Source of the DNA: Clostridiales bacterium
GTDB lineage: Bacteria > Bacillota > Clostridia > Christensenellales > Aristaeellaceae
Assembly (NCBI GenBank): GCA_012523405.1
Contig: JAAYIN010000067.1
Location: forward strand, 1 to 58,948
Reading direction: 5' to 3'
DNA length: 58,948 nucleotides
The notes under the pieces were generated by a model. The model made no database searches, was not told the origin of the DNA, and was given only the letters and a program-made list of their open reading frames with translations. A program made the translations under genes and the position numbers. Numbering within the stretch: position 1 is the stretch's first letter; each line of letters begins with the position of its first letter. This document shows positions 25,126 through 33,713 of this stretch, piece by piece.

Positions 25126-25140
25126 CAAGATTATTTTATC

Positions 25141-26751
25141 TTATTTGATGGTGATGCGGCCCTGAGGAGCAGCGTACTGCTCGCCAATCACGCCGCCCAG
25201 AACGGTTGTGGTGTAGTTGACAAGCGCGTCTTCAAGAGCAACGCCAGTCTTGTAACCTGCGGTCTGGTAAGCATAACGGAATGCATAGTAGGTGTCGCCG
25301 CCAGCTGCTGTGAAGTCGTTGGTTGCGATGGTGTACAATGCTTCAAGGTCGAACGCTTCGCCGCCAACGGTAGCGATGGTTACGCGGCTGCCGGGCTTTG
25401 CGGGTGCGAAGTAGGTGCTGTCAGGATACTGCTCGCCGTTTTCATAGGGAACGGTGGTATCAATGGTGAACTCGATGCCTGCGACCTGCGGGAATGCGCC
25501 GCTGGCTTCGGGTAGTGCACAAGTAGCAGCTTCCAGCGCTTCTAGAAGTTCCGCGCCTGTTACGGTGATGGTTGTTACTTCGTTGCCAAAGGGGAATACT
25601 GTCTTCATGGTGAGCATGGTGACATCGCCAACTTCAATGCTGGTACGGATGCCGCCGCCGTTGGTAACTGCTGCAACAACTGCCTCCTCGCCAAGTGCCT
25701 GCTGTGCGCCCCATAGGATCGCGTCAGCGGAGAAGTCGCCAAGGTTGGTTTCTTGGGTGCGTACGCCAGGTGCGCGCTCGCCGTCAAGAAGAACCTCGGT
25801 GGTAGCGAAGGATGCGGATAGCTGTTCGTTGACCTGTGCGTCAATGGTGTTCACAAGATCTTCAACCTCAGCGTCAACGCCGGTGTAGTTTCCTGATTTG
25901 ATAACGTCCGCGCCATCAATGATGATGTAGCCAAGGTTTTGGCCATATTCGCCGGTGCTGGTGAGCAAAGTAGTGCCGAAGCGCTCGCCGCCGTTCATGT
26001 TGGTGTGGCTGTGACCATCGATGAAGATGTCAATGCCGGTGGTGTTATCAATCACGTCGATGGAGCGGTTTGGTGCGCTCTCGTCATCCACGCCAAGGTG
26101 ACCTAGGCAAACGATGATGTCTGCGCCGGCAGCCTTGAGCTCATCAACCTGACCCTGAGCAACTGCGTAGAGGTCTTCGTTCATGGCAAAGGTAATGCCC
26201 TTGACCTTGTCGGGATGCGCCTTGGTCATGGTCTCAGGGGTGTCTAGGCCGAAGATACCGACCTTGATGCCGCTAGCGACTTCGTATACCTTGTTAGGGG
26301 TGAATACGGACTCGCCGCTGATGGAATCTGTGATGTTTGCACAGAGAACATCAAAGGGAGCACCCTCAAGGATTTGCTGGAGGTTATCAAAGCCCCAGTC
26401 GAATTCATGGTTGCCAAGGGTCATTGCGTCATAGCCAGCTGCAATCATGAAATCAATCGCGGATGCGCCTTGGCTGAGGTTAACAAGAGGAGTGCCTTGG
26501 GTTGCATCGCCTGCATCAAGGAGCAGCACGGAGGCACCAAGCAGTTCAAGATCAGTTTTAACTTGTGCAATACGGGAATAACCCAGAACGCCATCACCAT
26601 TGACTGCGCGTCCGTGAATGTCATTGGTGTGAAGAATAACCAGCTTGCCGCTAACATCAATGGTTGATGCATCCTCTGCCATGGCAGGCAGTGCGAAGCA
26701 GAAAACCATTGCGAGTGCAAGCACAAGGGATAGTAGACTTTTCTTGTTCAA
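25141..26751 (-). CDS. Secreted 5'-nucleotidase / UDP-sugar hydrolase family phosphoesterase
   Basis: From the TTG at 26751 (CGGAGA upstream) the protein is 536 residues with a clear signal peptide (NKKSLLSLVLALAMVF..., cleavage near AMA-ED). The metallophosphatase domain carries LVILHTNDIHG, DAGDATQG, GNHEFDWG, CLGHLG and DGHSHT, which bind two metals; the C-terminal 5'-nucleotidase domain (about 345-520) contains NGGGIR, typical of nucleobase stacking. It would scavenge phosphate and nucleosides from extracellular nucleotides. No LPXTG or anchor is seen. The frame is open 76 codons upstream across its promoter, without homology. Confidence 0.93.
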   Translation of the reverse strand: MNKKSLLSLVLALAMVFCFALPAMAEDASTIDVSGKLVILHTNDIHGRAVNGDGVLGYSRIAQVKTDLELLGASVLLLDAGDATQGTPLVNLSQGASAIDFMIAAGYDAMTLGNHEFDWGFDNLQQILEGAPFDVLCANITDSISGESVFTPNKVYEVASGIKVGIFGLDTPETMTKAHPDKVKGITFAMNEDLYAVAQGQVDELKAAGADIIVCLGHLGVDDESAPNRSIDVIDNTTGIDIFIDGHSHTNMNGGERFGTTLLTSTGEYGQNLGYIIIDGADVIKSGNYTGVDAEVEDLVNTIDAQVNEQLSASFATTEVLLDGERAPGVRTQETNLGDFSADAILWGAQQALGEEAVVAAVTNGGGIRTSIEVGDVTMLTMKTVFPFGNEVTTITVTGAELLEALEAATCALPEASGAFPQVAGIEFTIDTTVPYENGEQYPDSTYFAPAKPGSRVTIATVGGEAFDLEALYTIATNDFTAAGGDTYYAFRYAYQTAGYKTGVALEDALVNYTTTVLGGVIGEQYAAPQGRITIK

Positions 26752-26826
26752 GAAGATCTCCGTCCTTTCGTCTGTGCGTTTGTTGAGTTTTGCAAGTGTT
26801 TGGAATAATTTGTTACATCCACATAT

Positions 26827-26855
26827 ATGATAGCAGAAGGGCATAAACGCGTCAA
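26827..26855 (-). promoter_or_regulatory. Promoter of the 5'-nucleotidase gene
   Basis: TTGACG (26855-26850), 17 bp, TATCAT (26832-26827) on the minus strand, giving a 5' leader of about 70 nt. A divergent TATAAT (26897-26902) probably belongs to the thioesterase gene, though no clear -35 goes with it. Confidence 0.65.
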
Positions 26856-26941
26856 TGAAATTCTGCAAAATTACACGTAAAGTGGATATGTTGTGATATA
26901 ATACAGGCGTAATAATTTCTATAGGTAAGGATGAAACAGCG

Positions 26942-27670
26942 ATGATGAACCCCTTTATATTTGAACTGATACCTGGCATGGGCTGCGTAGATTTTACGGG
27001 ACACTGGCAGCCGGGTGCGATTTTTCGCGCGATGCAGGACGCAGGCGAAGGTCATTGTCGGGAACTGCACCTGACATTTGAGGAGCTTCGTGAGCAAGGT
27101 CTTGCATGGGTGATTACCCGCGCGCATGTACAGATGGACGAGTACCCAACCCTTGGCGAAACAATCACAGTGAAGACATGGCCGGGCGTAACAAGGCGCA
27201 TGTTCTTCCCCCGAAATTTCGTATTTGAAGTGGGCGGGAAAGAAATGGGACGCGCGTCTATGGTCTATGTACTGCTTGACCTTGAAACGCGCACGATCGC
27301 GCAGCCTTCAAGGCTTAAGGACGGAATCCCTGTTTATGATATCCCAGCGCCGCTCCCCTTCCCTGGCAGCATTAAGAACTTTCAGGCGGAGCAGCAGATG
27401 ATCCAGCATAAACCGATCTATATGGATGTCGATATGAACGGACATGTCAATAACACGCGCTATGTGGACTGGTTCATGAACGCGATACCGCTGGAGAAGC
27501 ACGCGCAGGAGCAAATCACTAATTTGCTGGTTCACTTCACGCATGAGATCACGCCTCAGGAAACGATCACATTGACGATGAAGGAGCAGGAGGATGTCAG
27601 CGTGATGCACGGCATGCGCGATGATACCATTTGCTTTAGCGTGGAAGGTACATGGAAAAAAAGAGCCTAG
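26942..27670 (+). CDS. Acyl-ACP thioesterase (FatA/B-like)
   Basis: The 242-residue protein is a tandem hot-dog enzyme of the acyl-ACP thioesterase family, which releases fatty acids from acyl carrier protein. The second hot-dog contains DVDMNGHVNNTRYVDW, where Asn, His and the nearby acidic residue form the catalytic centre, and the first contains WVITRAHVQMDEYPTLGETITVKTWP split over the dimer-like half. Plant enzymes are larger. In gut Firmicutes it may set acyl-chain length or supply free fatty acids. Two adjacent ATG codons could start it; AAGGATG precedes them. Confidence 0.88.
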   Translation: MMNPFIFELIPGMGCVDFTGHWQPGAIFRAMQDAGEGHCRELHLTFEELREQGLAWVITRAHVQMDEYPTLGETITVKTWPGVTRRMFFPRNFVFEVGGKEMGRASMVYVLLDLETRTIAQPSRLKDGIPVYDIPAPLPFPGSIKNFQAEQQMIQHKPIYMDVDMNGHVNNTRYVDWFMNAIPLEKHAQEQITNLLVHFTHEITPQETITLTMKEQEDVSVMHGMRDDTICFSVEGTWKKRA

Positions 27671-27709
27671 TTATGGGGGAGACTAAAAAGACGTAAAGGA
27701 GTGACGCGT

Positions 27710-28243
27710 ATGATGAATAAAGACCGAAGTGAAGCGGATCGCTTTACCGAGATCTGCGAGCCGTATGCCGCAATGGTTTATCGCCATTGCCTGCATATGT
27801 TGAAGAATCATCACGACGCGCAGGATGCTGCGCAAGAAACCATGCTGCGTGCATTCCGATCGTTTTCAAGCTATAAGGGCAAGGGCGTAGCGACGTGGCT
27901 GTTTCGCATAGCGCATAATACCTGCCTTGACATCGTCAAGAGCGCAAGGTATAAGCGCGAAAGCGCAACCCTTGACCAAATGCAGGACAATGGCTTTACG
28001 CCCGTATCGGGCGAGAGTACACCGGAGCAGGTCTATGAGAGAAGCGCTGCGGATGATGCGCTTTGGGACGCTGTGATGACGTTGCCGCAAGAACAGCAAA
28101 CATTGCTGACGCTTTTTTATGGCGAAGGAATGAGCTATGAGGAGCTAGCAAAGGTAACGGGCATGCGGCAGGGCACGGTGAAGAGCCGCCTGAATCGAGC
28201 CAAAGTTTCGCTTCGAGAAAAATTAAATGAGGCGGAACTGTAA
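27710..28243 (+). CDS. ECF-type RNA polymerase sigma factor
   Basis: About 177 residues from the ATG at 27710 (AAAGGAG eight bases upstream). Region 2 reads CLHMLKNHHDAQDAAQETMLRAF and WLFRIAHNTCLDIVK; region 4 reads LPQEQQTLLTLFYGEGMSYEELA, then RQGTVKSRLNRAKVSLREKL. It is a SigW/RpoE-type alternative sigma factor. The next gene encodes a membrane protein with an N-terminal cytoplasmic segment, in the usual place of an anti-sigma factor. Target promoters are unknown. Confidence 0.93.
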   Translation: MMNKDRSEADRFTEICEPYAAMVYRHCLHMLKNHHDAQDAAQETMLRAFRSFSSYKGKGVATWLFRIAHNTCLDIVKSARYKRESATLDQMQDNGFTPVSGESTPEQVYERSAADDALWDAVMTLPQEQQTLLTLFYGEGMSYEELAKVTGMRQGTVKSRLNRAKVSLREKLNEAEL

Positions 28244-28299
28244 AATGTGGAACAAAAGGATCACTGGGTCGTCTATTCTAAATGAGAGGAGGCTAACGC

Positions 28300-29415
28300 A
28301 TGCAAAATGATAATCATCACCTGCAGGATCATGAACTTGAGCAAGCGCTAAGCCGCCTGTACACTGCGGATGTGCCAAACGAATTTCACGATGGTTGGCG
28401 CGCAGCCGTTAGACGAGAGGAGATCATATTAATGAACAAAAAACCAACGAGAAATCGCTTTTGGAAAGCGGCTGCACCTGTGTTTGCAGCGCTTGTACTG
28501 GTAACGGGCAGCCTGTGGGCGGGAACGCTCGACCTTGCGCAAAACGGGCTTGAGGCAGGGGTGCAAATGGCCCAAACCAATGCGGCCGTCGAGGATAGCT
28601 ATGAGTATGCCTATGTCGAGGGTGCTTCTAGCAACACGGCGAGTTATTCAAAGGCGATGGTGAATAACATAGCGCCTATGAGCGCTGGGGGCAGCATGCT
28701 TACAGGCGGCACAATGACGGCGGAGGATACCGATCGTAAGCTGGTCAGAACCGCAGATGTAACGGTGCGCTCGACTGCTTTTGATCAAGACGTGCAAAGC
28801 GTGCAGACGCTGCTGGCTGAGGTTGGCGGCTATGTTGAAAACCTGTACCAATACGGCGATTCGCAGAATGATCAGGAGCGCACGATGAGCCTGTCGATGC
28901 GAGTACCGTCGGATAAACTGGATCAGTTTTTGACGGGAATGAACGGCATTGGCCGCATGACCAACCGCTCGGAGGGCACGCAGGACATGACGGTGCAATA
29001 CGCGGATAACGAAGCGCGTTTGCAGACGTTGAAAGATAAGATGACGCGCCTTAATGAGCTGCTGGCGAAGGCGGAAAACGTCAGTGATTTGGTCGAAATC
29101 GAAAGTGCAATTGCGGATACCCAGTATCAGATTGATAGCTACGAAACATCCCAGCGCAGCATTGACCGCAGGGTGGATATGAGCGCGGTGAACGTGACGG
29201 TTGCGGAAGAAACCACGGCGCAAAGCGCAGCGGCTGATGACATGAGCCTAGGCGAAAGAATCAAAGCAGGCCTTAACGCATCGACTAAAGGTCTTGTGAA
29301 GTTCCTGCGCAATATGGTTGTGTTCCTTGTGATGGCATTGCCTGTGCTAGTACCTGCGGCAGTGATCGCCGTAGTTGTATGGCTGATCAAGAGGCGCAAG
29401 AAAGCAGATAACTAA
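28300..29415 (+). CDS. DUF4349 membrane protein, probable anti-sigma factor partner
   Basis: The 371-residue product has a cytoplasmic N-terminal segment (about 1-50, LEQALSRLYTADVPNEFHDGW, resembling anti-sigma heads), a membrane helix (about 58-78), a large extracytoplasmic DUF4349 domain (about 140-310) with a coiled coil LQTLKDKMTRLNELLAKAE, and a C-terminal membrane helix followed by KRRKK. DUF4349 proteins often accompany ECF sigma factors. It lies 56 bp after the sigma gene with its own GAGAGGAGG. An anti-sigma role is inferred from layout; a second ATG after the head (at 28432) could make a headless form. Confidence 0.85.
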   Translation: MQNDNHHLQDHELEQALSRLYTADVPNEFHDGWRAAVRREEIILMNKKPTRNRFWKAAAPVFAALVLVTGSLWAGTLDLAQNGLEAGVQMAQTNAAVEDSYEYAYVEGASSNTASYSKAMVNNIAPMSAGGSMLTGGTMTAEDTDRKLVRTADVTVRSTAFDQDVQSVQTLLAEVGGYVENLYQYGDSQNDQERTMSLSMRVPSDKLDQFLTGMNGIGRMTNRSEGTQDMTVQYADNEARLQTLKDKMTRLNELLAKAENVSDLVEIESAIADTQYQIDSYETSQRSIDRRVDMSAVNVTVAEETTAQSAAADDMSLGERIKAGLNASTKGLVKFLRNMVVFLVMALPVLVPAAVIAVVVWLIKRRKKADN

Positions 29416-29445
29416 AAGGCTTCGCCTATTTAATCAACGTTTTGA

Positions 29446-29644
29446 ATGATTTTATACCCTAAGAGGGATGCTAGAGATGGCATCCCTTTTGAGCATTAAA
29501 AAAGCTCGGGGCTTCGCCCATTTCTTTTCGCCCCTCCGATACCTCCTAGGGGTTCTTGGACAACCTGAAGGCTCCGCCTATCTATCATTATAGCTTTGGA
29601 TGATTTTATACCCTAAGAGGGATGCTAGAGATGGCATCCCTTTT
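29446..29644 (+). repeat. Duplicated 45-bp terminator element, 154 bp apart
   Basis: Two identical 45-bp copies (29446-29490 and 29600-29644) each contain a terminator, GGGATGC-8 nt-GCATCCC followed by TTTT or TTTTTT. The preceding bases are also related (GGCTTCGCCTAT / GGCTCCGCCTAT), so a block of about 75 bp has been duplicated. Between the copies lie GGGGCTTCGCCC-type hairpins and CCTCCGATACCTCCTA, which recurs near 39.46 kb. The first copy ends the sigma/DUF4349 transcript. Confidence 0.85.
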
Positions 29645-29689
29645 TTGTTGCGTAAGCAAACGTGCTGTTTATTGCCGCACGCTTGGCAA

Positions 29690-29822
29690 ATAACACACCT
29701 ACGATCCGCAACTCGCCCCTGTCCGTGCAAAGCACGGACAAAATGGGTCAAGGGTCCAGACCCTTGCGGGGGTGCAGGGGGCAGAGCCCCATGCGGGGTG
29801 TAGGGGGCAAAGCCCATGCTTG
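29690..29822. repeat. GC-rich hairpin-dense intergenic stretch
   Basis: It contains GTCCGTGC-AAA-GCACGGAC, GGGTCCAGACCC and several GGGGGCAGAGCCCC / GGGGGCAAAGCCC hairpins. It is repeat-like intergenic sequence of the kind found in several clostridial genomes. No protein frame with a ribosome-binding site is evident, and the stretch lies just before dapF. Confidence 0.55.
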
Positions 29823-29890
29823 TTTGAGGTTGGGTTATTGTGGTATACTACTGCTTGGAAATCATTTATGGAAAGAAAGCGAGTGAAAAC

Positions 29891-30733
29891 ATGCGCTTTA
29901 CAAAGATGGAGGGCATTGGTAACGATTATATCTATATCAATGGCTTTGAAGAAAAGGTTCTAAACGCTTCGGAACTGAGCATTAAGATGAGTCGCTGCCA
30001 TTTCGGGTGTGGCTCGGACGGTCTGATTATGATATTGCCGAGTCAGGTTGCAGATTTTCGTATGCAGATGTTCAATAATGACGGAAGCGAAAGCGAGATG
30101 TGCGGTAACGGTATTCGCTGCGTGGCAAAGTATTGCTATGATCGCGGGCTGACGGAGAAGACGGAGTTCACGATTGAGTCGGGCGGCGGGATCAAGGTGA
30201 TGACGGTGCATGTAGGCGAGGACGGCACGGTGGAAACGGTCCGCGTGGACATGGGTCAGGCTGAACTTGATGGACTGCTGATTCCGTCGAGGATTGAGGG
30301 CAATCCTGTTGTGATGCATGAGCTGATGGTGGAGGATCACGTGTATCCTGTGACGCTGGTGAATGTGGGTAACCCGCATGCAGTCACGTTTGTGGATGAT
30401 GTGAAGGCCGCACGGGTGACGACGGACGGACCGAAGATCGAATGCCATGCTGCATTTCCAAAGAAAATCAATGCTGAATTTGTGCATGTGATTGACCGCG
30501 GGCATATTGAGATGCGGGTTTGGGAGCGCGGAACAGGCGAAACGCTGGCGTGCGGTACGGGCGCATGCGCGAGTGCGGTGGCATCGATGCTCAATGGCTT
30601 TTGCGACCGCAAGGTTGAAGTATCGCTGATTGGTGGCAAGCTTGGGATCGAATGGAACGAAGATGATAACCACATCTATATGACAGGCGCAGCAACGTTT
30701 GTTTATGATGGGGTTTGGCTACAAGATATGTAA
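29891..30733 (+). CDS. dapF: Diaminopimelate epimerase
   Basis: DapF converts LL- to meso-diaminopimelate for lysine and peptidoglycan. From the ATG at 29891 it is 280 residues, normal for the family; the frame is open 17 codons further. MEGIGNDYIYI opens the protein, MCGNGIRCVAKY carries one catalytic cysteine (Cys71) and ETLACGTGACAS the other (about 220); VGNPHAV and ERGTGE are substrate-binding. The ribosome site (AAGCGAG) is modest. It is followed 15 bp later by dapL, whose product is its substrate. Confidence 0.96.
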   Translation: MRFTKMEGIGNDYIYINGFEEKVLNASELSIKMSRCHFGCGSDGLIMILPSQVADFRMQMFNNDGSESEMCGNGIRCVAKYCYDRGLTEKTEFTIESGGGIKVMTVHVGEDGTVETVRVDMGQAELDGLLIPSRIEGNPVVMHELMVEDHVYPVTLVNVGNPHAVTFVDDVKAARVTTDGPKIECHAAFPKKINAEFVHVIDRGHIEMRVWERGTGETLACGTGACASAVASMLNGFCDRKVEVSLIGGKLGIEWNEDDNHIYMTGAATFVYDGVWLQDM

Positions 30734-30748
30734 AGCGGAGGAATAAAG

Positions 30749-31972
30749 ATGATCAAGGTCAATCCAAACTACGAGAAATTACCAGGTAGCTATCTGTTTG
30801 CTGAAATCGCACGTCGTGTGAAGGAATACTCTGCGAGCAATCCAAATGCTGACCTCATTCGCCTTGGCATTGGCGATGTTACGCGCCCGCTTGCTCCTGC
30901 GATTGTGGAAGCATTTGAAAAAGCTGTAAGAGAGATGGGCGACGCGAAAACCTTCCGCGGTTATGGCCCTGATTATGGCTATGACTTTTTGGTGAATGCG
31001 ATTATTGAAAACGACTATCAGAAGCTCGGGGTTGAACTCGCGTTTGACGAGGTGTTTGTGTCAGACGGCGCAAAATGCGATGTGAGCAATGTGCAGGAGC
31101 TGTTCAGCGACGACGCAACAATCGCGGTGACGGACCCTGTGTACCCTGTGTATGTGGACTCCAATGCGATGGCTGGCAGGGCGGGTACATTTGTCACGGA
31201 TCGCTGGGATCGCCTGTGCTATTTGCCGTGCAATGCGGAAAACGGCTTTGTGCCTCCGGTTCCGGATCGCCCTGTGGACGTGATCTACCTTTGCTACCCC
31301 AATAATCCCACAGGCACAACGCTGACGAAAGATCAGCTGAAGGCCTTTGTGGATTACGCGAAGGAAAACGGCAGCATCATCATTTACGATGCTGCGTATA
31401 AGGCGTTCATTACATCGGGCGCACCTCAGAGCATCTACGAGATTGAGGGCGCGAAGGAAGTCGCGATTGAGTGCTGTAGCTACTCCAAGACGGCAGGTTT
31501 TACAGGCACGCGCTGCGGCTATATGGTGATCCCTCATGCGGTGAAGGGTCTGAATGGCAAGGGCGAACCTGTGGAACTCAACCAGATGTGGAAACGCCGC
31601 ATGGGTTCGAAGTTCAATGGCGTGAGCTACCCTGTGCAGCGTGCAGCCGAAGCGATCTATAGCGAAGAAGGCTGGAAGCAGTGCAAGGAAACGATTGATT
31701 ACTATATGAACAATGCAAAGGTCATCCGCGAAGGCTTGCAGGATGCGGGATTTGAGGTGTACGGCGGCGTGGATGCCCCCTATATCTGGATGAAAACACC
31801 TGACAATCAGGATAGCTGGACGTTCTTTGACCGCCTGATGACAGGCGCTAACGTCGTGGGCACACCGGGCGCAGGCTTTGGCCCATGCGGGGAAGGCTAC
31901 TTCCGGTTGACGGCGTTTAACACGCTTGAAAAAACGGAGGAAGCATTGGCGAGAATCCGCAAAGGCTTCTGA
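30749..31972 (+). CDS. dapL: LL-diaminopimelate aminotransferase
   Basis: DapL makes LL-DAP from tetrahydrodipicolinate in one step, bypassing the acyl routes. The 407-residue length is typical. Characteristic segments are [47 protein letters not shown] and the PLP-lysine loop [14 protein letters not shown], then RRMGSKFNG. Pairing with dapF shows that this organism uses the aminotransferase pathway to meso-DAP. GCGGAGG precedes the ATG. Confidence 0.96.
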   Translation: MIKVNPNYEKLPGSYLFAEIARRVKEYSASNPNADLIRLGIGDVTRPLAPAIVEAFEKAVREMGDAKTFRGYGPDYGYDFLVNAIIENDYQKLGVELAFDEVFVSDGAKCDVSNVQELFSDDATIAVTDPVYPVYVDSNAMAGRAGTFVTDRWDRLCYLPCNAENGFVPPVPDRPVDVIYLCYPNNPTGTTLTKDQLKAFVDYAKENGSIIIYDAAYKAFITSGAPQSIYEIEGAKEVAIECCSYSKTAGFTGTRCGYMVIPHAVKGLNGKGEPVELNQMWKRRMGSKFNGVSYPVQRAAEAIYSEEGWKQCKETIDYYMNNAKVIREGLQDAGFEVYGGVDAPYIWMKTPDNQDSWTFFDRLMTGANVVGTPGAGFGPCGEGYFRLTAFNTLEKTEEALARIRKGF

Positions 31973-31991
31973 GCATTATCAATACATATAA

Positions 31992-32030
31992 AAAACCGCT
32001 TGCTTTCCAATGGGGAGAGCAAGTGGTTTT
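31992..32030 (+). terminator. Terminator after dapL
   Basis: AAAACCGCTTGCT / AGCAAGTGGTTTT, a 13-bp stem with one G-T pair, ending in T4. The A-run on the other side allows use by the minus-strand gene as well. Confidence 0.8.
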
Positions 32031-32069
32031 CGTATGCAATCGAACCTGCGCATATGCCTATGATGATTG

Positions 32070-32616
32070 TTAAAGTAGGCTACTCGTGAATATTTGTTTT
32101 TGAAAATCAGTGTTTGAAGTGGGAATAATAAATACATCCCGCCTGTTTTGCCTAGCATATCTTATGGTAAAGGCAGTTCCGCCTTTATATTGTCCATCGT
32201 AAACAGCGATGAGGTGTTGGGAATGATCTACCATATAGCGATTCCGATCAAGCATACAGGTTGGTGTGTATTGCCTACTAATATATATTACGTCATCGCA
32301 ACGCGGCAAGAGATTAAAATAGCGATTCCTTTGTGTAGGCAACCATCTATCTGCTTGCGTTTTACAAGGAAGTGCGGCTATGAGTTTTAACTCCGGATTT
32401 TGCTTTCTTAGTTCCAAAACTAACTCCGCTGCCCATGTATTCACGCCTAGAGCCATACCAGCATAGAATGTAGTGATACCTTCTTTTATCAATGTGGAAA
32501 CGATCAATTGCATCGCTTTTTTAATGCAATGCAATCTGCATGATTTTCATTATACTTAAAATGAAAATGGGTTGGACGATGTCCTGTAAAGGCACAACTG
32601 TTTTTATGATCATCAT
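32070..32616 (-). pseudogene. DUF1273/SLOG-family gene broken by two frameshifts (or two sequencing errors)
   Basis: The minus strand encodes a protein like clostridial DUF1273 (YpsA-like, SLOG superfamily, nucleotide-related ligand binding), but in three frames. An ATG at 32616 or 32613 starts one frame; CAFTGHRPTHFHFKYNENHA, the family N-terminus, is in a second; and the body from KKAMQLIVSTLIKEGI through FYAGMALGVNTWAAEL and DRNRYMVDHSQHLIAVYDG is in a third. Adding one A to an A5 run (32596-32592) and one to an A6 run (32522-32517) restores a continuous protein. The second site reads A AAA AAG in frame, also a classical -1 slippery heptamer. Genuine decay, homopolymer undercalling or frameshifting remain possible. 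Confidence 0.8.
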
Positions 32617-32656
32617 AATTACTATCATCTCATTACGGCTAATTTAAACCACCTAA

Positions 32657-32734
32657 ACTCGCATTGTCAATGCGAGTAAATATCGTGCAATTAAGTGTTC
32701 TCGTCAAGGATAGCATTACATAAACTAATGCTAT
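32657..32734 (+). promoter_or_regulatory. Two inverted repeats before the XRE regulator
   Basis: ACTCGCATT-GTC-AATGCGAGT (32657-32677) and ATAGCATTA-7 nt-TAATGCTAT (32710-32734) have 9-bp perfect arms. The second ends at the ribosome-binding site of the XRE gene. They share no sequence, so they may be a terminator/operator pair or two operators. Confidence 0.55.
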
Positions 32735-32748
32735 GAGGGGGCGTGGAT

Positions 32749-33090
32749 ATGAATGATAGAAAGAAAATTAATATTGAGATAGGCAATCGAATTAAAGTAG
32801 CGCGAGAGGGAGCGGGTCTAACCCAAGATCAGTTCTCTGAGATGATTGGTATGGGTACAAAGAGTGTTTCCGCTTTTGAGCGAGGGACTGTAGGGGTTTC
32901 GCTTCCGGCATTACAGCGGATTTGCAAAGTTTTATCCATTTCCAGCGATGCAGTGTTATTTGAATCGGTACCTGAAAATGATGTGCAGGCTATGGTGCAG
33001 CGACTCAAGAGGCTGCCTCCAGAGCAATTTGATATTGCCAACGATATCCTCAATCGATTGATTGAGGGATTTGGTAAGATCACAAAGTAA
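32749..33090 (+). CDS. XRE-family helix-turn-helix regulator
   Basis: About 113 residues from the ATG at 32749 (GAGGGGG upstream; a GTG six bases earlier is less well placed). The Cro/CI-type domain covers residues 8-65: IGNRIKVAREGAGLTQDQFSEM, GTKSVSAFERGTVGVSLP, LQRICKVLSISSDAVLF. The C-terminal 40 residues are helical (VQAMVQRLKRLPPEQFDIAND) and may dimerise. It stands alone between inverted repeats and a strong terminator, consistent with autoregulation. Targets are unknown. Confidence 0.9.
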   Translation: MNDRKKINIEIGNRIKVAREGAGLTQDQFSEMIGMGTKSVSAFERGTVGVSLPALQRICKVLSISSDAVLFESVPENDVQAMVQRLKRLPPEQFDIANDILNRLIEGFGKITK

Positions 33091-33130
33091 AAAACGGACG
33101 TATCGTCAAACTACGATACGTCCGTTTTGG
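33091..33130. terminator. Terminator after the XRE gene
   Basis: A 16-bp perfect stem AAAACGGACGTATCGT / ACGATACGTCCGTTTT with a 6-nt loop. A- and T-runs allow both directions, but the rlmH stop is 100 bp away. The following 100 bp hold repeat-like GGACAGAGCCC and GGGACGGCAGCCCC hairpins only. Confidence 0.9.
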
Positions 33131-33233
33131 ATTAAAATCATGGGACTGAAAATGGGTTTCAGGACAGAGCCCTGAGCAGGGTTGTTAGGGACGGCAGCCC
33201 CTAATCGTGTTCACATCCCGTACCCCGCGTCTC

Positions 33234-33713
33234 CTACTTGTGATACCGTTCTCCGGCATTGATCTTCGCTGCGCGAAAGAGCTGCTCAAGGAGCATCACG
33301 CGTGCAAGTTGATGGGGGAAGGTCATTTCACTCATGCTCATGCGCTCGTTTGCACGCTGGATTACGCTATTGTGCAGTCCCAGCGAACCGCCGATGATGA
33401 AGGTAAGGTTGCTTTTGCCCTCTGTAAATAGAGAAGAAATTTTCTTGGCGAGCCCTTCGCTGGTGACCTGCTTGCCGTCTATGCACATGGCGATGACGTG
33501 ATCCTGCGCGCCGATACGTTGGAGGATTTTTTCGCCCTCGCGGCGCATCACCGCGTCGTTTAGCGCATCGGAAGGCGCGGCTGGCTCGCGCTCATCGGGA
33601 AGCTCAATGACGGTGACGGGCATGAGGCGCCTGAGGCGCTTGAGGTACTCGTCTGCTGCATCGGTGAAGAATCGTTCTTTGAGTTTTCCAACGCAGATCA
33701 GCGTTACGGCCAT
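33234..33713 (-). CDS. rlmH: 23S rRNA (pseudouridine-1915-N3)-methyltransferase RlmH
   Basis: RlmH methylates pseudouridine 1915 in helix 69 of 23S rRNA after subunit joining. The 159-residue SPOUT protein begins MAVTLICVGKLKERFF and ends with the trefoil-knot SAM site, TFIIGGSLGLHNSVIQRA, and the conserved MTFPHQLARVMLLEQLFRA; YHK ends the chain as in nearly all members. Its ATG overlaps the stop of the preceding small gene (TAATG), so the walJ-small gene-rlmH set is one operon. Confidence 0.96.
   Translation of the reverse strand: MAVTLICVGKLKERFFTDAADEYLKRLRRLMPVTVIELPDEREPAAPSDALNDAVMRREGEKILQRIGAQDHVIAMCIDGKQVTSEGLAKKISSLFTEGKSNLTFIIGGSLGLHNSVIQRANERMSMSEMTFPHQLARVMLLEQLFRAAKINAGERYHK

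Noticed and set aside
29690-29822. rRNA or tRNA fragment in the GC-rich gap before dapF
   Set aside because: Hairpins are simple inverted repeats; no cloverleaf or rRNA signature was found.
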